Below, piece after piece: positions 10,998 to 24,700 of a DNA stretch of 64,000 bases. The first letter of the stretch is position 1. Every line of letters starts with the position of its first letter. The DNA lies in contig JAJTUQ010000004.1 in the NCBI GenBank assembly GCA_021399445.1, forward strand, positions 5,642,001-5,706,000, in the 5' to 3' direction. The stretch comes from Xylogone sp. PMI_703 (taxonomy: Eukaryota > Ascomycota > Leotiomycetes). A program made the position numbers and the translations under genes. The notes beneath the pieces are model-generated. The model searched no databases. It was not told the origin of the DNA and saw nothing but the letters and a program-made list of their open reading frames with translations.

Positions 10998-13615
10998 GAT
11001 CTATAAAATACATGTCAGTCACATAGAAAGTGAAGGCATCTCGGAATCTCGTATTTTGGATACCAGATTCCAGGCCATTTAATCAGAACAAACTTGAATG
11101 CGTAATTTTCCGGTATATATTGGGCATTTGAAGCATGTAGGAATAAGATAGAAGTGGGGATTGCAAAATAAATAATCGTACTTACAAACAATTACAGTCC
11201 TGGTCAGAAAGTATTTCTTACTGCTTTCAGCAGCAAGTGGAGATCTGAGTCAATGTTAGCAAACAATCGGCACTGATGATATACTAGGCGTAGCCTCCGA
11301 TGGCTATAGGAGCAGCATAGAATAGGTGCCATGACAGCATCTCGAGAGGCTCTGGGATACCGTAAGGTGCTAGGGCTCATCAAAGTTGAGAACTTACCAA
11401 GTCTGAGTCGGAATTGTCGTAATGTCCTAGCGAGTAGATGAATCTTGAGGATAGGAAGTGGTCAAGCGAAGACTTGTTGAAGTGTAGAGGCTTAAAAGAT
11501 TGTTTCCTATTGATTGATGTATGGAAAAAGGAAGAAGATGGCGAGAAGAAGCGGGAAAGGAAATAGATCGATGTGTAGTGAGTTTCCTGATCCGAGGGCA
11601 AGCGGGAAAGAGCGTAGTGGCATGGAACTGTATAATAATGGAAAGAACGAAGCCGGCTAACAGGCCCCAAGCAGCGAGAAGGAGCACGCTAACGATGGTG
11701 TGAATAACAACGATGACGAAATTCTGAATTCGAGGTTGAGCCAAAGATGTCAGTCATATCGTTCATTTTTGAATCATTGGTAATGATCGTTAAGTCTGCC
11801 ATAGCATTTCTGCTTTCTTCACTTCAATTTCCACCTACTTAAAGCATTGTCTTGCAAACTTGGCGGTATCGAATGAGTATCTTCCCCCTGAGACATCTTA
11901 TTTCCTGAAGAAAAGCAGTTGGACATTCTCTCACGGTTCAGCGACTTCCTGTTTGATAAATAACCCTTTGAATTCAGGGAACCAAAGCAGGTATCCATCC
12001 CAAACTTGTAGATGTACCATGCACAGAATAATAAACTACGTCGGTTAGTGCATCTCCACCTTGTAGGAATGATATCTGACAAAAGCCTAAGCTAGGGAAT
12101 CCCGAATGCTGCAACATAGTTGAGAAGTCTTACCTTCACTACAGTACCATTGGAAGAATAAATATCATCAAGTATTGGAGAGGAATGGGACCCCTAGATA
12201 GCTGAAATGAAGGAACGTTTGATGAAGGAACGTTTGATGAAGGAACGTTTGATGAAGGAACGTTTGATGAAGGAACGTTTGATGAAGGAACGTTTGATGA
12301 AGGAACGTTTGAAGTTAGGAGAAGTTGAGAAGACCAGATATCAGATCTAAGTCTGAGAAAAATAAAAGGCTGATAGATTCACTACCAGGGATGTCTCGAT
12401 GATTAAAAATAGATGATTGGACAAGAGATCACGATACCTTTCTCTACTCAGACAATACGCCTGGTCATTCGTGCATACATACACCATGGCTAACAACCAT
12501 GTGAGCAAACAAGATAGATACATCATGATGTTCAATGATGTTGAGGGCGAAGGAAGAAGAAGCATAGCTAATATTACTTTTGGCTCTCCCCCGAGGGTCT
12601 CGGCGCTTAAGGGCATGCAAGGAGCACGGCAAGTAATTCTGGGATGGCTTCATGCCTGGTCCCTAGAACAGCGTATGCCTGGTGAGCTCGACCATCTGTG
12701 TTTGCTTACGACGCCAAAGCAAAATCGACAGGTTTGAGAAAGGATACGGCCCAACTGATCACAGCTCCTCCATTATAAACATTGAAGGACAGCTTTCAAA
12801 GTCACGTTAGGTAGACCTTGTGGTCCACCTCCGGTGAGATATAACCTATACGCGTGTTGATGGTTCAGTCTCTCGGCAGTTGAAGGAGGTCGGATACATA
12901 TACTGCGCGATTTGCCGATGAATAAGCATAAATCTTCATAACAATCCACATTATGTTTGCGACAATACTGCACAAGAAGCCACTTTTCGGTGGGGCATGC
13001 GATAATGGATCCTATTCATCTTCCTTTCAAAGGCTCCAAAGTTTGCTTTCGGGGTTGTCTCGGGAATAGATACCAAGAAAGCCATATCTTGGTTGAGGTA
13101 TCTCTTTTAAGAGTACCCTGTGTGCGAGATCCATAGCTAAATTTAGAAGGACCTGAAATATTAATACTGTACACCATAGTGCAGTTCACCACAATACAAC
13201 TGAAAAGAATATGGAGATAATTTACGGTACGAGAATTCCATGCAGAGGACCCGTAGGAATCGTCAACACCAGTATGAGAACGATGTATATATCATAACCA
13301 AAAGAAATTGATACTATCACTATTCTATGCCCAAGCAAGTAAACTCTGTATACCGCTAACCACGCCGTTGAGTCAAACCTGTCATGTCCACATGAATCCG
13401 TCCAATACAGAACTATGCAAATGTATCTTGCAAAAGCACCTTCCCGTCCATCAAGGCAACACACGCATTAGGAATTTAACCATGTATGCACAATCCGCTG
13501 TACGCCAAAATACAGATACCAGAGAAGACAAATAAAATGCCCCTTGTCCCCGGTCCCGTATATACGTCAGACCCATACACCGCCAACCAACCCCGTTGCC
13601 ATACAATAAAGGAAT
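10998..13615. other. Long leader/promoter of the RNA-binding protein gene, plus 3' flank of the P450 reductase gene
   Basis: This 2.6-kb stretch has no convincing independent gene. On the minus strand there are donor-like GTAAGT sites at about 11185-11180 and 11396-11391, and a GTAAGA near 12134. Together with the acceptor just before the ATG at 10997, they suggest a multiply spliced 5' leader. A small hydrophobic reading frame lies at 11427-11744 (minus). A perfect minisatellite sits at 12207-12311. The part from 12400 to 13600 shows only short random ORFs. Confidence 0.5.
12207..12311. repeat. Perfect 15-bp minisatellite, seven copies
   Basis: The unit ATGAAGGAACGTTTG is repeated seven times without a single mismatch (105 bp). 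It lies upstream of the RNA-binding protein gene and downstream of the P450 reductase. The 15-bp unit is divisible by three, but no protein-like ORF includes it. Confidence 0.95.
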
Positions 13616-15762
13616 CTACGACCAGACATCCTCCTGGAGACAGCATTAGCATTGGCACTTTATTATAGGGGGTTTTAGTAAATACTAGGAGGGATACATA
13701 CCTGGTACTGGTTCGATGAACGCATACTCTTGACAATCTCCTCAGCCTTTTCTTCGGGCACACCACGGTTTTCGGCAATGATGTTTGCTAGAACAGTGTT
13801 GACCTCACGAGCCATGTTCGCAGCATCACCGCACACATAGAAGTAAGCCTTTTGGAGAAGGAGCTCGTTGACTTCCTTGGACTTTTCCTTGAGACGGTGT
13901 TGGACATAGACTTTCTGGGATCCTTCTCTGGAGAATGCAGTGACCAATTCGAACTTGTCACCAAGGTCCTTCTTGTATTGTTCCCACTCATCCTTGTACA
14001 AGAAATCTTCGTTTTCTTTTCTGCATCCAAAGAAGAGTAGAGTACGGCCAACATCCTTGCCCTCTTTCGCTTGCGCAGCTCGCTCTTGGACAAATGCCCG
14101 GAAAGGAGCAACACCGGTACCTGGTCCAACCATGATGATTGGTTTCGAAGGGTCAGAAGGTAGCTTAAAGTTAGAGTGTCGGATATGAACAGGAACGCGG
14201 CAACCATCATACTTATTTCGAGGACCGAGGATACTATATGTAAGACCATAGATATCTGGGTTGAGTTCTCCATTTTGCTTTTGCTTGAGGGCCAATAGAT
14301 AGTTCGTTGTGACACCCCTGAGAGTATCCGCACGGCCAGGAATAAGAGTCGATTCTACAACGGCAGTAACAGAGACCAAGTCCTTTTGAACCAAAGAGGA
14401 TGAAGAGATGGAGTAGTATCTGGGCTGGATCTTGTTTAATCCTTCAATGAGTGCAGAGAACGGAATGTTAGTCCATTTTTCAGAGCCACCAATAACCTCT
14501 AGAGCTTGTGCGATGTTCAAACATTGAGAGCTGATCTTTTCATGGAAGTAGTCTTTATCCGATCCAAGTTTGGTCATTTCTGCCTTGATTTCTTCGTTAG
14601 GAGAGAAAGCTGCCAGTGTTGCAATGAATTGACGAGACACAGGAGCACAGATTTCCATCTGGTACCGGATGATTGTATCATAAGTGGTGGGCGTAGGGAA
14701 CGGCACTTTGGCAGTTGGGTCAAGACCTTTGACACTAACAACGGCATCGCGTTTCGAAGTAAGATCGAGGACATTGAACAACCTGTCAACTTCATGGCCC
14801 GCGTTAGATGGCCAGACAGCAATGTGATCGCCAGTCTGGTAGGTCAAGTTTGATCCAGAAATATCCACTTCCAAGTGCAGGCAGTTCCTGTCCTTAACAG
14901 AGAAGAGTTCACGAGATGAAGCAACTGGAGCAATGTAAGGGTTATGAGCATTGTATGGTCCCTTCGAAGTCCCTTCCAGGTGCATTTTATTGGGTTCACC
15001 GACATAGACCTCCGGGGATTCTTTGGTCAAGTCTTCCCGTTCGGTTATGGCAAAGATTGGTTCATAGACAGCCTCACGTTCTTCCAAGCCCATTGTTTCG
15101 GCCAGAGCTGCCCACATTGGATCTTTCCAGGCCAAGAAGTCTTCTTCCATGGTTCCGGCGCCATCGTCGCCTTCTCCAGCAGCACCAATTCTTGTGGCTC
15201 CGAGTTTGGTCAAAAATTTGTCGACATTTCGAACCATTGAGTTGTAGTGCTCATAGGTGTTGTTACCGAGACCAAAAGCTACATATTTAAGGTTTCCAAG
15301 AGGTGGTTCGTTGGAGTTGGAGAAGGCAGGCTCGTCGCCGCTGATGAATTCGTAAAACTCAACAGCGTTATCGGTAGGTTCTCCTTCTCCATAGGTAGCG
15401 AGGACGAACATGGCAATCTTATCAGAGGGCAGAGTGTCAAGAGTATCGTAGTCATACTCCTCCAGATCGGCAACCATGGTCTCTAAACCGAAGCGACTTT
15501 TACCTTCCTTTGCCAATCGAGAAGCATAGTCCTCAGCTGTGCCAGTTTGGGAACCGTAGAAGACTACACAGTTCTTGCCCGATTCTTCCATCTTCTCCAC
15601 AATATTTCTTGTCTTGGCAGGCTTATTGCCATTGGCGTTGGAGAATGAGGATGCATAAGGATCTTTCTGGATACCCCAGTATGTGCCCTTGGTAAAATAC
15701 GCAATGGTGCCGATGAGCAGCACCGCAAGGACGACAATGTCCAGAGTATCGAGTTGAGCCAT
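13616..15762 (-). CDS. cprA: NADPH-cytochrome P450 reductase
   Basis: Two exons on the minus strand, 15762-13702 and 13633-13616, encode about 692 aa. The enzyme passes electrons from NADPH through FAD and FMN to microsomal cytochromes P450, for example in ergosterol synthesis. An N-terminal membrane anchor (about residues 9-24, IVVLAVLLIGTIAYF) precedes the FMN-binding flavodoxin domain (GSQTGTAEDYA at 70-80). The FAD domain contains RYYSISSSS, and the NADPH domain contains GPGTGVAPFRAF and YVCGDAANMAREV. The main ORF runs on into a non-conserved tail. A 68-nt intron (13701-13634) joins SSNQYQ to EDVWS and a stop, the conserved reductase C-terminus, so the last exon is 18 nt. A TATA-like box lies about 145 bp upstream of the start. 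Confidence 0.96.
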
Positions 15763-15904
15763 GGTGCGGGGCTGATAGTGAGAGACGATTATCAGAAGTA
15801 GGACAAAGAAGCCACCTGGCTAGAGCCTCGGTAGAGCACAGCTATCGACGACGGACACAGCGTCAGAAAACCGCTAAGCCGTTGTATAAGACGTGGCTGC
15901 TTCT

Positions 15905-15914
15905 TTTATATATT
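15905..15914 (-). promoter_or_regulatory. TATA-like box of the P450 reductase gene
   Basis: On the minus strand the sequence reads AATATATAAA, about 145 bp upstream of the start codon at 15762. Position and orientation suit a TATA box, but the transcription start is not known. Confidence 0.4.
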
Positions 15915-16981
15915 TTGGAGGGGGCGCTGGAGGGTTGATTTCAGCTGACTGTACAAAATAATACTCCGCTAGTCGAATGATACCTACATCGCACGATAAA
16001 CTATCTTTTAGCGGCAAAACCCCAGGGCAGATAAACCCAGCGACCTGCACACGAGAGGCAGCAGGTAGTGGACTTCCCAGAGGGAGGTTGGGCTGTTGCG
16101 TTGGATATCTCACTTCCTCGCCTCGGATTGCAGGGCAAAACTGAGGATTGAGGATAGAGAATGAAGGCGTTGACAATTCTCACAAAAGATCGGAATGTGG
16201 ACGTGTACCTTTTTTAGAGACAGAGCCCAGGGCAGCCAGTAGCCGGCGTTCGGCTGTTGGATACGGTCCAGGGATTCCCGAGAAATATCAGGCGGATCCA
16301 CTAAAGGCCAGAGGTGCGCCTGTCGTTGATCTTGCCACTGAAAGGGGGCCTTTGCTTCCGTTTCGCTTTTGGGTCCGAACTGATTGATACGAATAGCACG
16401 GAGATGCTTTGCGGCACCCAGGCTGGACCACTGGGACTAAGAACCACTGGAACCCCGACTTATCCCCAGAAACGCCCAAATCTGGGCGGGACTTAATAAT
16501 TAACTACCCCGCGCTGTAATTCCGTGTGTGCCCGCTATGAAGAGGGACGAACGGCACTTTCGGGCCCAGAGGATCACGTGGAACGAGTCAGTGTGCAGAG
16601 GGTTGACGTTCGAGTTTCCGTCCTGTGAGGAAATGGTGTTGCGGAGTAGTAATCTCTTGAACTCTCGCGGAATGTGAAGATTGAAAGAGAGGTATAATTC
16701 ATGCCAGTTTTACTTCATATTTCAAAGAACAGTTGTATTCCGAAGATAGCTTCAAAGCAGAAGCCAGGCATGGAGGAAAAGGATCCGTTCTTTACCCTCA
16801 CTCGGCATGTGACAACTGCCCCTCCACCTTTCGCGGGCTTAGTCGTGGGCGGACTCGGAACTCCTGCTGTCAGGTCTCAAGTGGCTCTGGAACCTTCCAT
16901 ACTTCGATGCGGTATCAACGTGATGGATTCATGCCATAGCTGCGCCGTCTGCACAGTACAACTAGTACTCTCCTCATAGTA

Positions 16982-17046
16982 GTTGGCATAGTGGTACTTC
17001 CGAGCTAGCCAAAACTTGGTGGCGAATTATGTACCACTATGCCAAC
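16982..17046. repeat. 16-bp perfect inverted repeat (hairpin, 33-nt loop)
   Basis: The left arm GTTGGCATAGTGGTAC (16982-16997) is the exact reverse complement of the right arm (17031-17046), with 33 nt between them. There is no flanking T-run, so it does not look like a terminator. Confidence 0.9.
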
Positions 17047-18779
17047 CACTCTATCCACTGGCAGCCTCTATCCTGCACAAGTCTTGCACCGGAGGGAAGT
17101 CTCCAGCCTCGCTTTCATCCACCCTAGTTTTATTTACAATAATACATTGGTGTTGGCACAGTCATTGGATAACCTGGCGTGTCCGGTAATGCTAAGATTG
17201 GCCAAATAAAGCTTCCCAGCGCTTGATACTTATCTACATACGAAAGTACTATACTCGAAGCCAGATATTTGCCCGTGTTGTCTACCCAACGTATTTTTAA
17301 ACCCCATGCCCGCGACTATAAACCTGGATTATATCACTCTCAGTATGATTCCATCAGCTGGTTCAGCCACAAATCTCACTGCGGCACTTGCAAAGGAATG
17401 AATCCTCTTGAACCAATTGGCTACTAAGTGCTGGAGCACTCTTGCGGCTGAGACATTTCTACCTCTGCGCCTTTGATTGACAAATGAACAGGTTTACGTC
17501 AAGTGTACCTACAGCGATTAAAAGGCTATTTACTGGTAGGATTGCGGTTGTGTGAGTACGAAGTGTGAAAATGCAAGTTTTGACTGTTCGCTAGTATTAT
17601 TAGTATATATTGAGGGTCGAATAAGCCCACTCAACGGCACATTGAGTCGGCAGTGACTATATGTAACCACAAGAGTTATATCTTTTTAGTGCATATACCT
17701 TTATTAAAGGTATTACCGCGAATTTGCCCCGAATTTCCTACGACAGCGGCGTGTAGTGGGGGCGGGAGTCATGGGTCATTGCCGCAGTATACTAAAACCC
17801 GGTCTGTAACCGTAAAGCTTGGAAAACATCACTCAAGGATCTCTCAAACTAACCCAAAATATGTATATTTTGAATTCCATGGAGTACACAGTATATTATG
17901 ATTATAGTAAGGTGCGTTCATTCTGGATGCGGTGCCTCGTATAGTTCCTCGTATTTACTCTCTAGCTTTCTCCTTCAAGCCTAGCAATCGAAACCCGGTC
18001 TTTTTAAGGTTTATGGCCACTGAAGATCCAAACGGATCTGAGTTTACGACCTCGGCATATCTACCTCCAGTTGTACGATAACAAGAGCCGAGAGGAGATA
18101 TCGTTATATACAACCCCATCCTGTACGTCCTGATAAGAGGAGAGGGTGCTTCAGGGACTGAGCATCGCCCTAGGGCCGAGTGTCAGGTACGGGCAACACA
18201 CCCCTGTAGCACCTTCTGCACCTAAAGCTACGTTCAAGGGCGCTGTCCTCTGGTTTGCCCTCTAGTGCAGCAGGAACCCGCCGCGTCCCAATATACGAAC
18301 GCTGAGATATAAAGATGCAGTTGCGTCTCCTTCACTTGTTTATTGCTTTGGGGAGATTCACGCCGTACAATGATTTTCCGGCACCCGGAGTGCCGAATAA
18401 GGTGTCGATGCGTTAGGATTGTCCCTATGTCCAATTTTGGGCCCTGCATATGCTTATTGTGCATGAGCCATGATTGGCCCATGCTGCAATCCTCAGTGCT
18501 AACATAATTTATTCTTTTCCTCTGTATCACCTAGAGACGCAGTATCTCATAGTCCTGCAACTTCAGCAACTTCATTTAGGATGCTGCTTGCAATTTAAGT
18601 CGGCATTGAAAAGCATGTAGACTGACGAGTTCCACACGTGATGTGTAAGTATCTGTACTTCCCGTTGGGCGGTTCCTGCGTTAGCCTGAGCCTTGCAGTT
18701 GGGACGACTTTGTCGCAGCCTACTCATCCGTAGGGCCATCCTTGCTGACGTCTTGTTTCAAGCTCCATCACCAGAGCAC

Positions 18780-21700
18780 ATGAGTGAGCGCTCCGGAGGT
18801 GCTCTGTCACCCCTTGAGATCGATATCTGGAGCCCTTCGACCGTCACCGAGCATACTAGGAATAAAACCTCGCGATCGAATCCGCACTCCCGAGAGCCTT
18901 CTGTGACACACATTTCGCCGCAAACGGGCACTCTATCACCACGCCTACATATCGGGAGCACAAGGGGAGGGGCTAGAGTCTTGGATCGACCAGTAGACCC
19001 GAAGACGCTACACCATCGCCAGACGTCGATTGTCAATGGTATCCAACACTCGAGAAATGGAAGTGTCGCCAGTTCTTCGGCCGGTCCACTGAGCCCCCAG
19101 ATGATTGCCGCTGCCGGTAGCTCGATTGGAGAAATGGATGCGTTCAATGCAGGCCGTGCAGAAAGGGATCCTTCCTTTATGTCTACCGCATCGAGCATGA
19201 CATCTTTCAGTTCGAATGCGACTCTGGTTCCTGACAGAGCCCCCACCCCTATGGATAATAGCACAGTGATGCAAAAGAGGGTAGAGCGGATGCATAGTGG
19301 CAGGAGTCGACAATATAACGGGCATGCCCACTCGCGTTCTCAATCCAGACATCATAAGGAGGAGCTCAAAACCGTGGGCGAATATGCGCTCCATGTTTTA
19401 TTCACATCAGTTAGTTCTGCTCGAAGCTAACTTAGAGAGGGAGCTTTAATAACATTCTGTATAGTTCATTGCCCAAGCAGAGGAAAAGATCAACCAGTGT
19501 ACTTCTGGTCCATTATACCCAGAACCCCAGATAGAACAGATATGTGGCGTTGGTGTGGACCCTGCTTTTGACCAGTTAATATCAGCCCTCGGTCACATAG
19601 CAAGCCAAAAGCCAAAACCACTGATAGATTCGATGATGCTATGGCGGAGGAGCAAAAGCGATAGCGCAAATGAAGCTCGTATTAGCTTGCAGCACGTAAG
19701 TTACGGCGCCAAACAATATCGTATTTTTACTTATTTCTAGTCACAGTCTACAAATCCCAGCCCAGGTCACCTACTTAGACGGAGCACAGAACCAATACAC
19801 ACACTCTCCGAACATGTAGATCCTATAAATTCGAACGGTCAGCTCTCTCCGGCAGCTCGACAAGAACTGGTAGTCCAAGCGGAGCGGCGATCAACTGTGT
19901 CTATTTACATTCTATGCAGGGTTTTAATAGAGGTAATTGGCCAGAGTACTCTGGCATGTATCACCCCCGAAATGGAAGATAAACTAGAAGGAATCATCTA
20001 TGGACAGTTGAAATATATTGACCCAGATGCCCTTGTCAATTCTCCGCTCAGATTAGCTAATTGGTATCTCTTCTGCCGATTGCTCGGTGTTATGAGTGAA
20101 GTAAACTTCGAGAGATTAGCGGACCGTTATATTGCTGATCTTGAAAAGCTTCAAAGGGAGCTTATTGTCAAAACTCCTACAAATCGCGATGCTGAAGGGA
20201 AAATGGAGATGGTTCTAGGTGGAATGAGATATCTGCGTATTAAGATATATCCTGACGACGCCTGGGATCAGTCTTGCGATTTCATGATCTCTCTTGGTCG
20301 ACTATTTCAACAATCTCACGGTCATCGTTTGAAATATGCCTACTGCCAAATTCTCGACATTCTACTCTTACCTATTGCTGCCAAAGCAAATACAGAATTG
20401 AACATGCCCAAGTGGACACAAGTTGTGCAAACAATTAGCCCTCGACTTGCGTTAATGTTTGCCAAACCTCGTCATTGGCCTGTTGCTTTCCCCTTGACAG
20501 CCACCATGCTTTGTGTCTCTCCAGTAGAGACATTCTCTATGCAATGGCTGCAGCTTGTTCTACCGCTGCAACCAAAACTCAAGGACCGATTCTCACGTCC
20601 GATATGTCTCCAAGTGATCTCAAAGCTACTATGGACCTACCTCTATCGTACTAATGACTCGGTCAATTCTACAATCAAGAAACTAGACGAAGTCGTCAAG
20701 CTTATACTACCAGCAGGCAAGAAGACCTATATTTCAACAGATCCCTCAGTTGCGGAGCCACTGATAGAGATAATCCGTATCATTGGCTTTAAACACCAAG
20801 ACTTTTGCTTCAGGACGATTGTCTTCCCCTTAATCAATGCCGATTCATTTGCGGCTGGAAAAGAGCCAAAGCTTGAACAACTTGAACCTGAGAAGATGGT
20901 AATTGGCATTAGGGCATTTCTTGCGATAATGGCAGACCTTGAAAAAGGTGAACCAGGCCGCCCTCCATTTCCACAATATCATCAGCCGCTACCTTTCTAT
21001 GACAGATTACCTAACTCGCCATCTGCCTTCCGCCAATCGAGTCCAGTCATAGAAACTCCCAGCACCAATACTCGTGAAGAGCGATTGTCTCGACCGGTAC
21101 TTACTGCTGCGCTTAGCGATATCGGTAAAGAATATTATGCTCGATTTTGTGAGATACTGGGGAAAATAACCATTATTTGTGACAATACATTTGGCGGACA
21201 AGCTGTGTTAGATGAGAAGTTTAATGCTCCTACACCGAAAACCCCCATGTCGGACACTTTCAACTTCGCGAGACGGGACGATCACCAAAGTCCTTCAGAT
21301 CAAAAACAGGGATTTTACGAACTATTGCATGTTGCAGTACAGGCATTACCACGTTGCCTGTTGCCAGATATCCCCATCCACTCCCTAGTCAACCTGTTAT
21401 GTACTGGCACTGCTCATGTGCAATACAACATTGCTGAGTCTTCTGCTCAATCGTTAAAGGCTATTGCCAGACAATCTTATGCACAACAGGTGACAATGGG
21501 ATTTGCACGTTTTATTTTCAACTTCGACGATCGATACTCAACTATGTCGGATGGAGGCATGCTTGGCCCTGGCCATGTAGAAAGTACACTGAAGCTATAT
21601 CTTGAGCTCCTGCGTATCTGGATTGAAGAAATAAAACAGAAGACAAAAGAAGCTGCGGCAGATGCGTCAGCCGAAGGCAGTGCTGATAAACGTGGGCTGC

Positions 21701-24700
21701 AGCTCTCAGGAACCTGGGTGCATGTCGATGAAGTTGAGTCTCATGGTCTCTTTTTCTTATGTTCCCAATCTAGGAGAGTTCGTGCATTTGCGGTTGATGT
21801 GTTGCGATTGATTATTGAATTTGACGCAGCACTGGGGAAAGATAACGTACGTCTTATCCACATACTAGAAGGAGACTCTGTTCGGGTCATGGACTTCAAC
21901 GAAGAGCACCTTTCCGTTGCAGAACGAAGTAGGTTGCAGCGGGGAATGCGTAAAAGCAATTCCCAAAGTGCCCTAATCGAACTTTGCAGCAGCGAAGTGA
22001 CTTATGATACTACCTTATGGTTCAAGATCTTCCCCAATCTTATTAGGATCAGCTATGATCGATGCCCATTTGCCGTGACGCTTGGACGAGAACTTATATG
22101 CAATCGAATCCTTCAAATGTATAAATCTATTGTCGCGCTTTCAGAAGGTTCGAGAGGCCCACAATATGGGGCGTACACTCGATACGAGTCAAATAACGGC
22201 AGGATGGTTGCGAGAACTACTACTACGCCTCCGGAGGTATTAATTGAGCAATGGAAACTTTATCTCATTGTTGCCTGTTCTACTCTATCTGACAAGGGAG
22301 GACAACAACTAATAGCTCCACAACCGCCTCAACATTTTCGAAAGGGCTCTAAGTCTGCTTCTCCAGGACTTGACAAAATTACTTCAGCCAGAACATTGTT
22401 CAAATATGTCATACCTCTTCTTCCTGCCTCCTCGGCGTCTATTAGAGATGCCGTTGTCATGGGATTGGGATCGATCAACATTAACATCTATAAAACCTTA
22501 TTGGAAGAGTTACAAGGGGTGGTAGCACGGTGTAACGACGAAGCTAGAGCTCGCATCCATCAACGCACTGTGAGCAGCCCAAGGCGGAATAGGAAAACGG
22601 ATCTATTAAGAACTGAAGTTACAAACGTCTATAAACTGACATCCCATTTTCTCAAGGAAGAAGAGGTGTATAAGGATGACTGGATTCTGAATAATCTTGT
22701 CACGTATACCAGAGAATTGAAGTTATTCCTAGGTAGTGAGGAAGTTCAAATGGACTGGGAGTTTCAAAAACTGCGTCGCCACTATTGTGGATTAATGGAA
22801 GAACTATTTGAAGGCATTAACCGAACACCAGACCCATCTCAGTGGATGACGTTTGAATCTAGGAAGTCCTCCTTCTCTTTGATGGAAGACTGGTGTGGTT
22901 ATTCTCCCAATCAGGCGCAGATTCGCCAGAGGGAAGACAGTATGCGCCAATCAATGATTGACCAGCAAACTGCGGGTGAAAGAGGCACAGTGACCGCTGC
23001 TATGGAAATTGAGAAAAGGAACCTTCGGACAGCAGCTCTAAGTGCTATGGCAGCTCTATGTGCCGGCCCAATAAGTGTTAACACTGAGAGCGGTGCGACC
23101 CTTCAATTCGATATCCGGAGGATGCTCTCCTGGATTGATACGATCTTCAATACTGGAAGTGATAGGATGCACGTAATTGGAAGAAGAGCTCTTAAGAATC
23201 TGATTGTGCATAACAAGGATCACTCATATCTTCTGGAACATTGTATAACCAGATGCTATATGGCGGAGGTACCCAAAGTCCTCGAAAGCTATTTTGAAGT
23301 TGTTACCCAGGTACTTCTTGAATATCCTGAGTATCCAACCCAGTTTTGGAAAATGCTTGCTATCGGTTTATTTACTCTTGGTAGCGAGCTAAGTCAGATC
23401 CGCTCCAAGTCAGCTCATGTCCTGCGGGCATTGGAGGAGAGACAGCAACGCTCCTCTAAGATTCAGGATTATGATATCAGTGTCTCTGACAACACAAAAG
23501 CAGTGTATAAATTTGCTCAGTTTGAGATCTCCAAACGACTTTCCATGCAACATTCCGAGCTAGCGTTTGTCATATTCTCCGAATTTACGGCTTACTTTAA
23601 GGATCTCCAACCCATGGCCCAACGGAACGTGGTAGCTGCAATACTTCCATGGATTCAAATCATAGAACTACAAGTGGACCCAAATGGGGGCCCAACAGCG
23701 CAATCACATGTTCTCCTCTCAAACCTTTTTGAGCTCACTATCAAGTCCAGTAGTGTTTTGCATAATGAGGTTCAAGCTCTATGGCAAGCACTGGCAACTG
23801 GCCCACATGCCGGAAATGTTCAGCTAGTCCTCGATTTCATCATGAATCTATGTCTCGACCGCCGAGAGCAAAACTTTGTAGAATACGCTAAACAAATCGT
23901 GGTCTTTTTATCAACCACTCCTAGTGGGGGTAAAGTGGTGGAGTTCTTATTAATGCAGATCACCCCTAAAGCCATGATACCGAATGAGAAGCGAGAACTC
24001 ATACCACCACCAGATACCGCTGGAATGCCATACGTAGCAGATCTTTCAGAGTCTCTACCAATTGGGACTAAACAAGCAGGATATTCTCTGGGACAACTGT
24101 CTTTAATTTTATTAGTTGATCTCATGGTATCTCCCATACAGCTAATGCCAGATCAAGTACCACTGCTATTACAGGTAGTTACAGTGCTCTGGGATCACTA
24201 CATCCCCCTCGTTCAAGAACAAGCGCGAGAGATGCTTATCCATCTCATCCACGAGCTTGTCATCTCGCAAATGGATGACCAGCAAACGGGTCCAACAAAG
24301 GAATCTGTGGAGGACTTTATTGAATCTATCCGTCGACATGAACCCAAAGTTATTTGGGCCTATGAGGATAATAACGGCAAGGCAGATGACCAAGATAACA
24401 AAGTCCCAGCAGGTATGGAAATACTCACAACTGAAGTTGTCAATAGCTTCTCAATTACCTTCCCTGCCATACAGGAACAGTGGGCCAAATTATCACTTAC
24501 TTGGGCTACTTCCTGTCCTGTCAGGCATCTTGCTTGCCGATCTTTTCAAATATTCCGATGTATCCTTACTTCTCTTGATCAAGGGATGTTGGCCGATATG
24601 CTAGCGAGACTTTCTAACACCATTGCGGATGAAGACCCTGATGTTCAGACCTTCTCTATGGAGATCTTGACTACCCTCAAAACATTGATTTTCAAGTTAA

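Larger units (their letters stand above)
15763..18640. other. Divergent intergenic region, P450 reductase / Furry-like gene
   Basis: About 2.9 kb separate the two start regions. Only short ORFs (under 105 codons) without recognisable domains occur. The left third is moderately GC-rich and the part around 17580-17720 is AT-rich. A perfect 16-bp inverted repeat is at 16982-17046. I see no gene or transposon here. Confidence 0.6.
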
